Below are positions 1-11,600 of a stretch of DNA of 64,000 nt, piece after piece (position 1 is the stretch's first letter; each line of letters starts with the position of its first letter). The position numbers were made by a program, and so were the translations under genes. The notes below the pieces were generated by a model. The model was given only the letters and a program-made list of their open reading frames with translations, was not told where the DNA came from and ran no database searches. Source of the DNA: Torymus aiolomorphi (taxonomy: Eukaryota > Arthropoda > Insecta > Hymenoptera > Torymidae); assembly GCA_036365515.1 (NCBI GenBank), contig CM070873.1, positions 264,923,575-264,987,574 of the forward strand, in the 5' to 3' direction.

Positions 1-1
1 A

Positions 2-280
2 GTAAATAGAGATGGTTTTAAGCCAGACCCCGAGAAAATAAAGCCCATTATGGAGTATCCGGTACCGAAAAACCTCCATCAGCTGAGACGCTTCTTAGGA
101 ATGGCCTCGTGGTATAGACAGTTTTTATCCAACTTCGCCACAATTGCTGAACCACTGACCGAATTAACGAAAAAGGATCGGAAATATGAGTGGTCAACGG
201 CACAAGCAGAGGCCTTCCAAAAGCTAAAAGCGCTAGTAGCCTCTGCACCGATTCTACACAGACCGGTATCTAACGCGCAG
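2..280 (+). pseudogene. pol: gypsy reverse transcriptase, C-terminal end
   Basis: The frame is open from base 2, so the gene starts outside the window. The visible residues are the connection/thumb end of Ty3/gypsy RT: a stretch reading P-x-x-L-x-x-L-R-x-F-L-G-M-x-x-W-Y-R-x-F, followed by the typical A-x-P-L-T-E-L-T-K-K and the E-A-F-x-x-L-K motif. The catalytic YxDD box is upstream and not seen. Around base 280 the homologous reading passes to another frame, where RNase H begins. That frameshift breaks the polyprotein. Confidence 0.88.
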
Positions 281-765
281 TGCAAACTGACGCAAGCGAT
301 ACAGGTCTGGGAGCCGTGTTATACCAAATAATTGACGGCGATGAAAGAGTCCTAGAGTGCGCGAGTCGAACTCTGAGCGCAGCCGAGAGGAATTATAGCG
401 TGACGGAACGAGAATGTCTAGCAATTCTCTGGGCAATTAAAAAGTTCCGTCCGTATATAGAGGCCTACGACTTCAAGGTTATCACGGACCATAGCAGCTT
501 GAAGTGGCTCCGTGATCTCCAAAACCCGACCGGCAGGTTAGCTAGGTGGGCTTTGGAGCTGCAGAACCACAGTTTCACGGTCGAACATCGAAAGAGCTCG
601 TTGAACAATGTCCCAGATGCCCTTTCACGGATGTTCGAGGAAGAAGAGCCAGCGGTCGCCGCGTTAGAGCTCGAGCGCGATACAAACGACCACTGGTACC
701 TCAAGATCGTGAAAGAGGTTCAACAGCAGCCGCGAGACTTCCCCACGTTCAAGCTGGCGGGGGGA
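280..765 (+). pseudogene. pol: gypsy RNase H domain
   Basis: It degrades the RNA strand of the RNA:DNA hybrid during reverse transcription. The sequence begins with the Q-T-D-A-S-D-x-G-L-G-A-V-L motif carrying the first catalytic Asp. It continues with N-Y-S-x-T-E-R-E-C-L-A (catalytic Glu) and V-I-T-D-H-S-S-L-K-W-L (catalytic Asp), then the E-H-R-K-x-x-x-N-x-x-P-D-A-L-S-R end motif of Ty3/gypsy RNase H. Near the G-run at about 757-763 the homologous reading shifts to the frame of the integrase. A one-base change in that homopolymer, real or from sequencing, explains the break. Confidence 0.9.
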
Positions 766-2261
766 GACTGTACAAGTACAACCCTAATGAAGTCATAGAC
801 GAATCTCTCGGCGACGACGATGCATGGAAGTTAGCAGTCCCTCACGAAAAGCGACGCGAAGTACTGAGAGAATGCCATGACTTTCCAACTGCTGGGCACT
901 TGGGCCGCGAGAAAACTCTAGAGAGAGTAAGGCGGAAGTATTATTGGCCACACATGTCTCGAGATGTGGCCAGATACGTGAACCAGTGCCAAATTTGCCA
1001 GCAGTGCAAAGTCGAACAGCGCGCTCCAGCAGGATTCATGGGACGTCGTATAACACAGCGTCCATGGCAAATCGTGGCCAGCGACATTATGGGACCCCTC
1101 CCTAAAACCAAGCACGGCCACGAATACATTCTGATCTTCCAGGACCTGTTCACACGCTGGATCGAAATAATTCCGATAAAAAGGGCAGATGGCAAATCGG
1201 TGATAAAAGGGCTCAACGAACGAGTATGTCTGCGGTTCGGAGTCCCCGAGGTGTTTCTCTCTGATAATGGGACTGAATTTAAGAATGCACCCTTAGAGGC
1301 ATTCTTAAAGGAGAGAAACGTGCATCACACGTTTACACCACCATATCACCCTCAAGCCAATCCCGTCGAGCGTGTGAACCGAACGGTGAAGACCATGATC
1401 ATGTCTTACGCTGAGGAGAATCACCGGTCCTGGGATGAGCATCTGAACGAGCTGGCGTTCGCGTATAATACGGCAGAACACAGCTCTACCAAGATAAGTC
1501 CTGCCATGCTCATTTACGGCCGACAGCCTGACCCAACGAAGACACTAAGGCGGGAGGAAGACAGGTTAGCCGAAGAGCAAGGGCAGCGAGAGGCGATAAA
1601 TAATTGGGTGGCGCGCATGGACAAGCTCCGCGAATTGCACGTTCGGGCGGCGGCCGACGCGCAAGCGGAGCAGGCGAGACAAGCCAAATATTATGACGCT
1701 CATCGTCGACCTCCAGAATTCTGTCTAGGCGATCGTGTATGGAGAGAGAATAAGGTACTATCCTCAGCAGCTGAGGGGATTTCTGCCAAATTAGCCCCGA
1801 AGTACGCGGGGCCCTACACGATTGTGAATATTCTAGGCGAAAATACCTATGAGATCCAAGGTGAGGATGGTCGAACGATCAGTCCCGTCCATGCGCAGCA
1901 ACTCAAGCGATACATCTCCGCAGAAGAGCCCAAAAACTACTTGGACAAAAGTAGTCAAGAAGTAGCCCAGTCGCTACCACCGAGGGACTCTTCAGCCGAA
2001 CGTAACGTGCCAGCGGGCAACAGAGTTAGCCAGGGGAATGTACAGCCGCGGGCGACGGCTAAGAGGCGCGGTCCACCTCGTAAGACCGCGCTGTTAGTTA
2101 GGTCAGGAAAGCGTGCGAGCGACGGCCGACCTACGCGTGCGGTCGGTCCAACAGAGTCCAAGCGAGGCCCAGGGAGGCCAAAGGGCTCGAAGAAGAAGCA
2201 TGCACCTGCCGATGTCGGGCCAATTAGCCCCCGTCGAACCCGAGCGTCCGAAAAGCGCTGA
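760..2261 (+). CDS. pol: gypsy integrase with AT-hook-like C-terminal tail
   Basis: Integrase inserts the cDNA into the host genome. Domains in order: the HHCC zinc domain (H-x-G-H-L-G ... C-Q-I-C-Q-Q-C), the DDE core (first Asp in V-A-S-D-I-M-G-P, second in L-S-D-N-G-T-E-F, Glu in P-V-E-R-V-N-R) and a GPY/F domain (K-Y-A-G-P-Y-T-I). A Lys/Arg/Pro-rich tail follows and contains R-G-P-G-R-P-K-G-S-K-K-K at about 2,169-2,204, an extended AT-hook-like motif. The frame is open from about 546, but homology begins only near 760, where it takes over from RNase H by a frameshift. The stop is at 2,259-2,261. The third ORF opens 2 bases later. Confidence 0.92.
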
Positions 2262-2263
2262 CT

Positions 2264-3118
2264 GTGTCGTCCAGAAATTGTGCCGTCCGTACTAACCCGT
2301 GTTCGTCCTTGTTTTCCGATCCTCAATCTCATCAATCTCCGGGGTCAATTTACCTGTTGCAGGATATGCAGGGCCTGCCTCCAGAAATAGCAGAGACGGC
2401 GAAGAAGGTGATTGCTGGATTAATCCAGTGCAACCCTGACCCCGCCGTCATTGACTTCCTGGAGTAGGTAGTAGAGGGCATAGACGCGGTGACAAAGGCA
2501 CCACCGCCAGTGGAAGAGCCCTCCACACTTGTCATAGAGGAGTTAGAGGCGCCGGAACCAAGAAGGGGACCTTCGGGACCAACCGACGCAGGCGTTGGCC
2601 CGTCCCCGCTCCGGCGACCTCATCCTCCGAAGGAGCAGCGGGAGAAGAGCGGGGCTCGGCCAGAAGAAGCACCAGTCGAGCCGATTGGTGCCGGCCGAGT
2701 TTCCGAAGAGGAGGCGGCTCGAGCCCATCATTGTGCGCCGGAAGTTGACGCCGGCGCGGCTCGGGCCGCACAAGGAAAAGAAGGGGATGCTCCGACCCGG
2801 GCCCCAAAAGGAGCACCGACCGATGGAGTCGGTGTGGCCTGGGTCCCGGTGGAGCAGGCTCTAGAGGAGGCACGGCGCCTCAGCAAATCCTCGCGCGCTG
2901 CGGAGGACGCTGCCCTGGCCGCACTGGAGGATTTTCTCCAGTGCCACGGTGAGGTCGGCGAGCGGCAAGCCGGCAAATGGGTCGGAATGGCCCAAGGCCG
3001 GCGAGAAGAGCTCGCGGCCGCCGCAGAGGCCAGGGCCGCCAGGCTGCGCCGCGCCGCCTTGCAGAAGGAGGAGGAGGCTCGTCTGGCACGTGCGCAGGAG
3101 CGCATGGAAGAGGCCAGG
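2264..3118 (+). pseudogene. third ORF of the gypsy element, 5' portion (broken by insertion)
   Basis: This frame lies between pol and the 3' LTR, where errantiviruses carry env, but I see no signal peptide or membrane segment. It opens around 2,264 and has one in-frame TAG at 2,465-2,467. It then continues as a Pro/Glu/Arg-rich region and a long charged Ala/Glu/Arg helix (about 2,850-3,118) that should form a coiled coil. A foldback element interrupts it after codon 3,116-3,118. The frame resumes exactly after the target duplication at 15,994, so the pre-insertion gene was continuous. Function unknown; the zinc-binding end (see 15,994-16,236) suggests a nucleic-acid-binding Gag-like protein. 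Confidence 0.75.
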
Positions 3119-4384
3119 CAGCGTTGGTCCCGCGAGGATTCTCCCGGTGAAACGGAATCATTTGACTAACTTCAGAGCGAACCAGAACGGAATCATTTGA
3201 CTAAGTTCAGAGCGCTGCTCCGGCAGACCGCGGCGAAGAGAGCAGATACTATAGCAAAGAATCGAGCGTTCTGTTGAGTTTTCCTTTTTACATTAGAGAT
3301 AATTTGATGAAATTTATGTTGAACATAAGATGATGTTAACATACAGAAACATATTTTATCAGCTATGGAGAGAATTCAGATCTGTATTACTTATTTTGTT
3401 CGAATAATTTTGTAGTTTTTGCTGGCGGAAATAATTTTGTTCCAAAAAGTTAAAAACTGTTAGTAAGAGTTATAAACTGTTCAAAAATGTTATGAAATTT
3501 ATAATTGTTTGTAACAGTTTTTAACAGTTTGTAATAATAGTTATAATAATAGTTAAATTAATTATATATTATTAATACTTCTTAAATATTATTCAAAATA
3601 TCATTCATAAATGTAATTCTCAAATGTCATTAGTTTAATTAATTACTATTATTAGTTCATAATAGTTTAATTAATTACCAATTATTAATTTATTTTAAAT
3701 ATCATTGGAAATTATTTGAAACTTTTTTAAACTCTTTCAAACTTGTAAAAACTATTTGAAAATGTGTCCAAAATCCTACATTTTGTAAAATTTATAAACA
3801 GTTTGAAACAGTTACAAACAGTTACAAACAGTTTTAAGTAATTTTTAAAGTTATTAACTGTTATTGAAATTTCTAATTTAGGATAGTATGAATAAAAATA
3901 ATTTGAATATATACTTTGTGAGTTTTTTTTTTCATTTCAGAAAAACGTGTACATTACAATGCCAGCTATAGGACTTACAAATTGCTCTTTATAATTATAG
4001 AATTTACAACAAACTTTCAAGAATCGTCGTAGTTCATTATTATCATTACGTACATAACAATTGTCACACATTCATACTGGATACAACACTGACAGGGATT
4101 CAAAAATAAACTTTATTTATAACAATAAAAATAAAATACGTCTTGTTTCAAATTACAAGTACAAATTGTACAGGCTATAAGTTTTATAAATATGTACACG
4201 TTAAATATGTACCTAATAAAAGAGCGATAGTTTCATTAATGAAATAAAAAAGAGATTTAATACTTTCTTAATAAGAGACTTGGTGTCTTTGCATAGTTCA
4301 CTTGGTTATAAGATCATAGCTGAAAAACAATTTTACAAACTTATGCAAATTTAAAAAACATTGAGCCTTCATATTAATGGAGCA

Positions 4385-4770
4385 TTGACATAAAATTCCA
4401 AATACCGTCGCATGATAGTACCACAAACTCATCTTTTTCTAAATCTAACGTGATAATCTTAATATCTGATAATGCTGATATCATTTGCTCTTCCGGCGGT
4501 AAATCTTTGTTTCTTTTGTAAGCGTGATCACTGAGTGCTCTTGATAAATTGAGTTCACCATTAACTCTACCATCAGCAGTACCTTTTCCACCAGCTTTGA
4601 CTATTTCTTCTATTTCTGTTTGATCTTCTGGTTTGTGGTCAAAACTTAATTCAATAGCTTTACTATATTTCTGCAAATAACGCATCTAGAATCACCTGCA
4701 TTTGCTACATATAATTCATTTCCTTTCAATACCGCGACTTCTCCTGTACATCCACTATCAGAACCAGGCT
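4385..4770 (-). pseudogene. PPM1G: Captured fragment of PPM1G (PP2C-gamma phosphatase)
   Basis: Minus-strand reading gives PP2C-family sequence: S-D-S-G-C-T, then [12 protein letters not shown] (metal-site region), F-D-H-K-P-E-D, G-R-V-N-G-x-L-N-L-S-R-A and [14 protein letters not shown]. The long FDHKPEDQ ... [11 protein letters not shown] stretch is characteristic of PPM1G, a nuclear Mg/Mn-dependent Ser/Thr phosphatase. A small indel near 4,665-4,672 shifts frame between the NAGDSR part and the FDHKPED part, and the sequence stops soon after WNFMS. An AG acceptor directly precedes the exon on the sense strand (about 4,770), suggesting capture from genomic DNA. It is a gene fragment, not a functional enzyme. 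Confidence 0.85.
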
Positions 4771-4809
4771 ATATAAAATTAAAGACCAATTTTACTCGCT
4801 AAGAGAGGC

Positions 4810-4932
4810 TCAGGGTTCCGGAACACCAATTTTCTTGAAACTTGCAGAGGTTGTAGGTAATAATACCTCACCATGAACCTCTACAGAGTTGTAATAGACC
4901 CTAACACCTTCCCAGAAAACAGCTGCAGCCAT
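4810..4932 (-). CDS. Short 40-codon frame beside the PPM1G fragment, possibly captured
   Basis: An ATG frame of 40 codons (begins M-A-A-A-V-F-W-E-G-V, ends K-I-G-V-P-E-P) lies just upstream of the PPM1G fragment on the same strand. The mirror copy at about 14,291-14,407 has a 3-bp difference and stays open. I do not recognise it. Its codon use looks more gene-like than the surrounding AT-rich arm, and it could be part of another captured exon. Being present twice is no evidence of selection, because the arms are duplicates. Confidence 0.35.
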   Translation of the reverse strand: MAAAVFWEGVRVYYNSVEVHGEVLLPTTSASFKKIGVPEP

Positions 4933-5023
4933 TCTATTTTAAAAGAAAATCTGAAACATATGTACGGTATTCACATTTTTTTCCATTTTCTACTGTTTGT
5001 GCTGTAAAAAAAATTTATCCAAT

Positions 5024-6320
5024 TACGAGGGTCATTTGACAAGTACCTAGCCTCACCGCCAGATGGTGCCACTATCGCACCAGAAATACACTACAGTGCA
5101 GTATCTTCCTGTAAACGGTTACAGACGAAATTTCAGCCGGATTGGAGTTGTAGTTTATTTTTGAGAGCGTGTGAAAGCAAATGTGTCCGTTGATTTTTGA
5201 AAAAATGGAGAAAGAACAATATCGGTCGGTGATTCGATTCTTGTTTTTGGAAGGGAAATCGCGCAGTGAAATTAAAGAACGCTTGGATGCAGTGTATGGG
5301 GATGCTTCTCCTTCGATGGCGACCGTTAAATTTTGGTATAACGAGTTTCAACGTGGTCGTACGTCGGTTTTTGATGATCCACGCCCAGGTGCTCCGAAAA
5401 CAGCCACTACGGAGGAGAACGTGACAAAAATACACGATATCGTTTTGTCAGACCGCCGATTAAAGGTGCACGAGATAGCTGCGATAGTAGGCATCTCAGA
5501 AGAACGCGTGTGGCATATCCTACATGAGATTTTAGGCATGAGGAAGCTGTCAGCAAGGTGGGTGCCGCGTTTGCTGACTGCAGACAACAAGCGCATCCGT
5601 GTGACCAGTTCAGAGCAGTGTTTGGAGCTGTTTAATCGCAATCCAAAAGAGTTTTTGCGTCGTTACGTGACCGTCGACGAAACATGGATTCACTACTACA
5701 CTCCAGAGACCAAGGAGCAGTCAAAACAGTGGACCTTACCCGGTGAACCTGCTCCGAAGAAGGCGAAGACGGTCCCGTCGGCCGGAAAGGTGATGGCCAC
5801 TGTTTTCTGGGATTCTCAAGGTGTGATTTTTATTGACTATCTGGAGAAGGGCAAAACGGTCACAGGACAGTACTACGCCGAACTATTGAGCCGATTTGAC
5901 GCCGTGTTAGAAGAAAAACGGCCCCATTTGTCTAAAAAGAAAGTGCTTTTCCACCACGATAATGCACCGGCTCACACTTCTGCACTCGCCACGGCTAAAT
6001 TGGTCGAATTACGCTACGAACTGCTGCCCCATCCACCGTATTCTCCAGATTTGGCTCCGTGCGACTTTTTTTGTTTCCGAACCTAAAAAATTCGCTCGCC
6101 GGGAAGAGATTCCACTCCAATAACGAAATAATCGCCGCCACGGAGGCCTATTTTGCAAACCAAGAGAAAAAATTTTTTTCAACGGGGTTAAAAAAATTGG
6201 AACACCGCTAGACCAAGTGTATTCAACTAAAAGGAGACTACATTGAAAAATAAATTTTATTTTTTGTAAAATTTTGGTGTTTTCATTTGTAGGCTAGGTA
6301 CTTATCAAATGACCCTCGTA
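5024..6320 (+). mobile_element. mariner transposon (D34D) inserted in the left arm
   Basis: The element spans 5,026-6,318 (1,293 bp) with ~28-bp inverted termini starting CGAGGGTCATTTGA, and is flanked by TA on both sides (5,024-5,025 and 6,319-6,320). The mirrored right arm shows the uninterrupted site with a single TA. This confirms both ends and shows the insertion came after the foldback was formed. Confidence 0.95.
5205..6210 (+). pseudogene. mariner transposase, frameshifted near the C-terminus
   Basis: It cuts and pastes the element at TA sites. I chose the ATG at 5,205 (M-E-K-E-Q-Y); an upstream in-frame ATG exists at 5,181. The N-terminal half carries the paired helix-turn-helix DNA-binding region, including the W-Y-N-E-F-Q-R-G-R-T hinge. 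The catalytic triad is V-D-E-T-W, H-H-D-N-A-P-A-H and S-P-D-L-A-P-C-D, with 34 residues between the second and third Asp, as in the mariner D34D group. After the third Asp, in a T-run around 6,066-6,072, the frame shifts. The last ~45 residues, ending near 6,210, lie in another frame. So this copy is nearly intact but broken. Confidence 0.9.
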
Positions 6321-6743
6321 CTTTATTACTTATATGAATAAAAAATTCATAAATTATATTGAATATTAAGAGTCAAGTAAAAGAATTAGTTTAAAAAAAT
6401 GTTATTACCTGAATATATTCCATTTTTAGCGATATTTCCATTATTCCTGGTTTGCAACTCCAATGTTAGATCAAATGCCAGAGCTCATTATTCTCTTTGT
6501 AAAGGCATTTTTTAATATTTCATAATTTTGCCATACGCTGTAGAAAATTAAATTTTCTTGTAGTGGACTCTTCTTCTAGAGAAATTTCTAAATGGGAGTC
6601 AATAAGATATCGCGGCTTCATGTTAGATGAGGTTGTTTACTTCTATATCCTAAAAAGAGAAAAAAAAAACACAAAGAATCTATTTTTAAAGTACAAAAAG
6701 TAAAGTATAATGTTTTGTGTCTCCTCAAAAACTTTTGAGGTTA

Positions 6744-9700
6744 TACTCGTACAGGACCGGATTAACGAATTTGCGGCCGTAGGCAAATTTTGGTGGGGGC
6801 TTATGTAAGGGCATCGTTTTTTAAAAAATATTTAAGATTTCCGGTAAAAAAAAACATTTGAAATTTAAATAATATATATTTGTTATATACGTTTAATTAT
6901 AATGAAATTATATGAATCGCATAACCGGCATAACATATAAATAAAAAATAATTTATCAATCATAAATAAACTTAGAATTACATGTCGTTTTGGTAACATT
7001 TTTGGTCTGATTAGAAGTATCGTTAAATGCAATACTTCTTATTCTTAGTCCCTAAGTAATTACATACTTTTACATGAATACTTTACATGACTTTTTTTCA
7101 GCAAAATCATCAATAATATCAGAATACGAAATTTCTTTTAACAAATCACTTTCTATATTCATAAGAGAGAGGTAATTTAATCGATTTTGAGTCATCGAAG
7201 CTCTTAACCGACTAAAAATTAATTTTAATTTTGAAAAAGCTCTTTCGCTGGTACAATTAGTTGTCATTACGACTAAATACATTTTCAGCAGTAAACAAAT
7301 ATTTGGAAAAACATCTTGTAAATTCTTTTCAATAATTAATTGATACATTTGAGCTTCAACACATATTTCTGTTTTATAATCTTTATTTTTATTATTAAGA
7401 ATAAATTCCTTGAAAAACTCTTTGAATTGCACAAGTTCAGACGTTAAATTTTCCTCTAAATCGTCTTTATAAAATTCTAATACTTTTAAGGAATATTTTT
7501 GAATTTCTTCTGTAGACAACTCATGTAAATTCCTTAAAAATCCAAAGTAACTCTCAGATTCTTGGTATGCTTTTATTCTTTGAGTTAGTGATATTATTAA
7601 CTGATCGATAATAGGCAGATAACACTGAACTCGGAATTTTTGTGATCCCGTTAATTCAACTTCTTCTGATCGACCGTAATCAAGAGGATCTAGCCGAACA
7701 TTTCGTTTGCGAGCTCGTTTCTCACTTTGCTTATATTCGTCACAAGCGGATTTCAGTTTGCCCAAGGTCTCATAATTTTGAAAATCATCACGCGTTGACT
7801 CAATATACTGGCGTAAGGATTTTAGTAGCGCAATAGACGTATTTAGATCTGCATTATAACTTTGTAGTTTTAGACTAGTTGTATTTACTCTTTGTAAAAT
7901 TGTATTCCAAAAAACTATATATATGCCCGTTTCTAATCTTGATATAATTTTATAAAGCCCACGTGCTTCATTATTTTCGTTTGACAATTCTGAAAGAACT
8001 GTTTTATAAGCTTCAAAACCATGATAAATCGAGCGCACAGCCTCAGCTCGAGATCCCCACCTAGTTGTACTGACTCTTTTAGGTACTATTATACGATTTT
8101 GATCGTCAGCTAAAAATTCATTTAATTTCTTTACTAGTAAGTCGTGGCGTTCAGATGAAGAAGTGAAAAAAGTGTATATATTTTCCAAAAAATCAAAAAA
8201 TTGCTTTGCTTCTAAGCAGCATTCCATCGCTGCAGTTCCGACTAAATTCAAGGAGTGCGCAAAACATGGTATCCACAATGCTAAAGGATTTTCCCGATTT
8301 ATAAATGCTTGTAGCCCGTTATACTGTCCGCTCATTACAGAGGCATTGTCGTACGACTGGCCACGGCAATTTTTAATATTTATATCATGCAGCTGCAAGA
8401 ATGACATGATAGCATCAAACATATTTTGAGCTTTATGCCCTTCATTTGACATAAATATCAAAAACCGTTCAACTGGTTCATTTTTTTCAACATAACGAAT
8501 AGTTAAACACAATTGATCTTTGTGACCAACGTCAGTTGTAGAATCAACTGAAATTGCATAATACTTCGAAATTTTTACATTCTCAATTATCTTATTTAGT
8601 AAACGTTTATTTATTATCATAATAAGTTCTTCATATATTTGATGAGAAAGATAACTAGTATTGCCCTTTCCACGTTGAGCATGTTGAAGTAAGTGGGCTT
8701 TCAAAAAATCGTCATACTTAGCTAAAAGTTCAATTGTCCCAAGGAAATTGCCATTATTTGGTGTTCCTACAATTTCATTATCTCCTCGGAAAGGTAAATT
8801 TCGTTCAGCTAGATGGATAATAACGCTAATTATTCGATCCAGAAGTTTTTTCCAATAATTTTTTTCGTCTTCGATTTGTTTTTTCATGGCAACATCAACT
8901 GACGCAATTGCCGACCCTCTTACGGTAAAATTATAAACGGCATCTAAGTGATATTTTGATTTTTCATGCTCATATAAGCGGCTGTGAGCATTTTTCCAAT
9001 CACAAAATCCGCCATATGAAAATTGTGTTTGAGTAGTGCTAAACAGTTTACAATGAAAACAGTACACTTTCCCAGAAATCGGCGAAAAGCACAACCACGA
9101 ACGTTTTATTAAATCGCCATTTTTAACTTTTCTCTCGAACATAGAAACTTTGCATTTTCTTATAACATTCCCGTCCTTTTGTTCGTATGATTTTTTGTTC
9201 AATAAAATAGAATCATTATTTTGAATCTGTGAACTTCCCACTTTAACCCAATAATCGATACGTTCATTCATTTTATCGGGCCATTCTGAAATGTCAGACT
9301 TGACAAACTCTATTTCTTCTACTTTATCGTCACTGATTTCATTTGCTAACTCATTAACATTCTTATCAACTTCATCAGCCTTAAAGAAAAATTTATATAT
9401 ATATTTAAAAAGTAAGAAAGAGCAAGAGGGAGATAAAATCAAATCAAGCTACTATAGAACTAAATATGTTTGGTCATATTGGTATTTATAAAATCACAAG
9501 AAGCTTCAAATATTTTATACTTACAAGTTTAATGACATTTTCATTTGGAACATCTGTTGAATCTAAAGAGTTAGTAGGTGTTTCAATTTTTGTTTCCAAT
9601 TTATTGCTGCTAATGAAATCTGTCATACGACGTGTTTGACATAAAAGTTTTTCATCTTTTATTTGTTTCTCCCTCTTCTCTTTGATTTTCTCGAATCCAG

Positions 9701-10742
9701 ATTTATAAATACGTCCTGATTTATGTCGATCAACGGTAAGATCGGTCATATTTTTAGAAATAATTACTTATCACTAAGCAAAAATCCAATATATTAAATA
9801 AATTAAACTAAAATTTTTTACTAAAGTTTTATTTAATAATAATAATACTGTGAGACTTATCCGTTGAACACTTATAGGTTAACTCTTTCATATACGTCTT
9901 GTTTACGTCTAATTCTTTTCTTGTTTAAGTTTATACAGTATTGATTTTAAATTATTTAAATAAACTTCTATACAATTCTAAAATGTGCGGGTTTCAATTA
10001 TACGAAATCGCCGATGTATGATACAAACAGTAAAATGTCTCTAAACGGTTCGATTACAGAAATCATCTGTTAACGCCATGGTTTTTAGATGGAAACAAAC
10101 TATATCGGCCAATTATCTAGAGTCGGTAAGGTAGTAGTCTCGAACGCCGCGAGGAACAAAAAATGACATCATTGTTAGCGCGCTTTTTAAATCGAATTTT
10201 AATATAATCTTCATAATATCAATGTATTAACTTAAATAATAAATAAATTGAGAAAATTATAAGTTTCTTTAGAATCTTATCAAACTTTCAGGGTAGACTC
10301 TTATTACTATTATACACAACATCTGGAAAATTCAGAAAGCCTATAGCATCACCGTTTTCGAGATACAGTTGTTTAAAATAGGTATAGCCTCCGCTGCGCG
10401 TGTCCTTGTGTGCGTGTAAACAAACGAAGGCGCACTGCGTGTGTGTACTGTCTGTACACAGACGAGCGCTTCTATGTGTAGTACATGGCACTACGTGTAC
10501 GTGTACGGTGTACACTACACTGTACAGTCTCGTGTGAAAATTTGAGCGTAGGGAGACTCGAGAGAGCGCTAGACGTGCGGCGTTCGACTAGCTGTATTTT
10601 TGGTTACGATTGCAACGAGGGAGCGTCCTTAAGTTTGATCTTTTAAAAAAAATTCCATCTTGGTTGGTGGGGGCCTTGTCATGGTGGGGGCTCATAGGCA
10701 GTGCCTAGTTTGCATATGCCTTAATCCGGCCCTGTACTCGTA
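6744..10742 (-). mobile_element. hAT transposon, apparently complete, in the left arm
   Basis: The element is 6,752-10,734 (3,983 bp) with termini CAGGACCGGATTAA and TTAATCCGGCCCTG, flanked by perfect 8-bp duplications TACTCGTA (6,744-6,751 and 10,735-10,742). The right arm of the host foldback holds the unoccupied site with a single copy. It carries one two-exon transposase gene on the minus strand. The rest (9,750-10,734) is non-coding 5' sequence with a TG-rich stretch at about 10,390-10,530. Confidence 0.95.
7070..9749 (-). CDS. hAT transposase, ZMYM1-like, two exons
   Basis: Exon 1 is 9,749-9,525 (ATG at 9,749, 75 codons). It ends at a GTAAGT donor. The acceptor TTTCTTTAAG precedes exon 2 at 9,379-7,070, joined in phase 0, giving about 844 residues with no internal stop. 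Exon 2 carries a TTF/BED-type zinc-finger region (W-L-C-F-S-P ... Y-C-F-H-C-K-L-F ... H-E-K-S-K-Y-H). The DUF4371-like catalytic region follows (S-V-D-S-T-T-D-V-G; S-Y-D-N-A-S-V-M-S-G), then the C-terminal hAT dimerisation block (T-S-E-R-A-F-S-K-L-K). Transposase of this type excises and reinserts DNA with 8-bp duplications. Length and lack of breaks suggest recent or current activity. Confidence 0.9.
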
Positions 10743-11600
10743 CTTATCTTAAAAATATGGCCCAGTGATGCTTCTACAATTATTTATAACAAAGAAACTG
10801 TAAAGATTTGCTGTCAGTGATACCTACACGTCCATGTTTATGCTAGACTGCCAGATGAGTGTTGCAGTTTGCAATATCCTTGAAATCTGTGATAACACCC
10901 GATGTCTACATGAGCTCTGACATAATTTGCCGTTGATAGCCAATTGATATAACCATTTGTCAGCTAAAGTGCAAGTATATATCACTGACAGCAACAACTC
11001 CACAAGGCTTGATGAAATTGAACTTCAGACAATAACAGTTTTTGTTATAAATATATTACACATATATATTTCTTGTATGCTAAGCAGGCTTGTCGCTTTC
11101 ATGTATAGATACATCTTGAAACTTATAGCAATTCAAAACTCTTCTCAATTGAACTATATCCTATAAGTAGTGAGCTAAACTCAATTATCTGGCTTTTATC
11201 TTTCTTGGAAAAAAATATGTATTTATTTTTATCCGATAAGAATTATTACTGCTTCTTCCTTAAAATACTTAATTAAATCTTGCCACTGCATGTATGTTTT
11301 TCTGTATTTACTTTCATACAGCATTCCTATATTGAACTGAAGATACTTTCCAAATTTCAACAAAACTGTCACTGCACGCTTGTACTATAATTACACTTAA
11401 ATACTTTTCTGATATATATCTTCACATATAATACATTAAATTTTCATTCCTAAATTCACTTATGAATACAAATAATTAAACACTAATAAAAAAACCTTTC
11501 TTCATGAGGAAGCAAAAACTCTGCAAAACAACCTGTTGAAATCACATTGTTATGTATCTTTGCTTATATGAACTGTCAGCTGTGCAACTGTGTTTACACT

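Noticed and set aside
2532..3161. Antisense frames opposite the gypsy third ORF
   Set aside because: Shadow frames of a GC-rich coding region; the plus-strand frame continues through the insertion in phase, the others do not.
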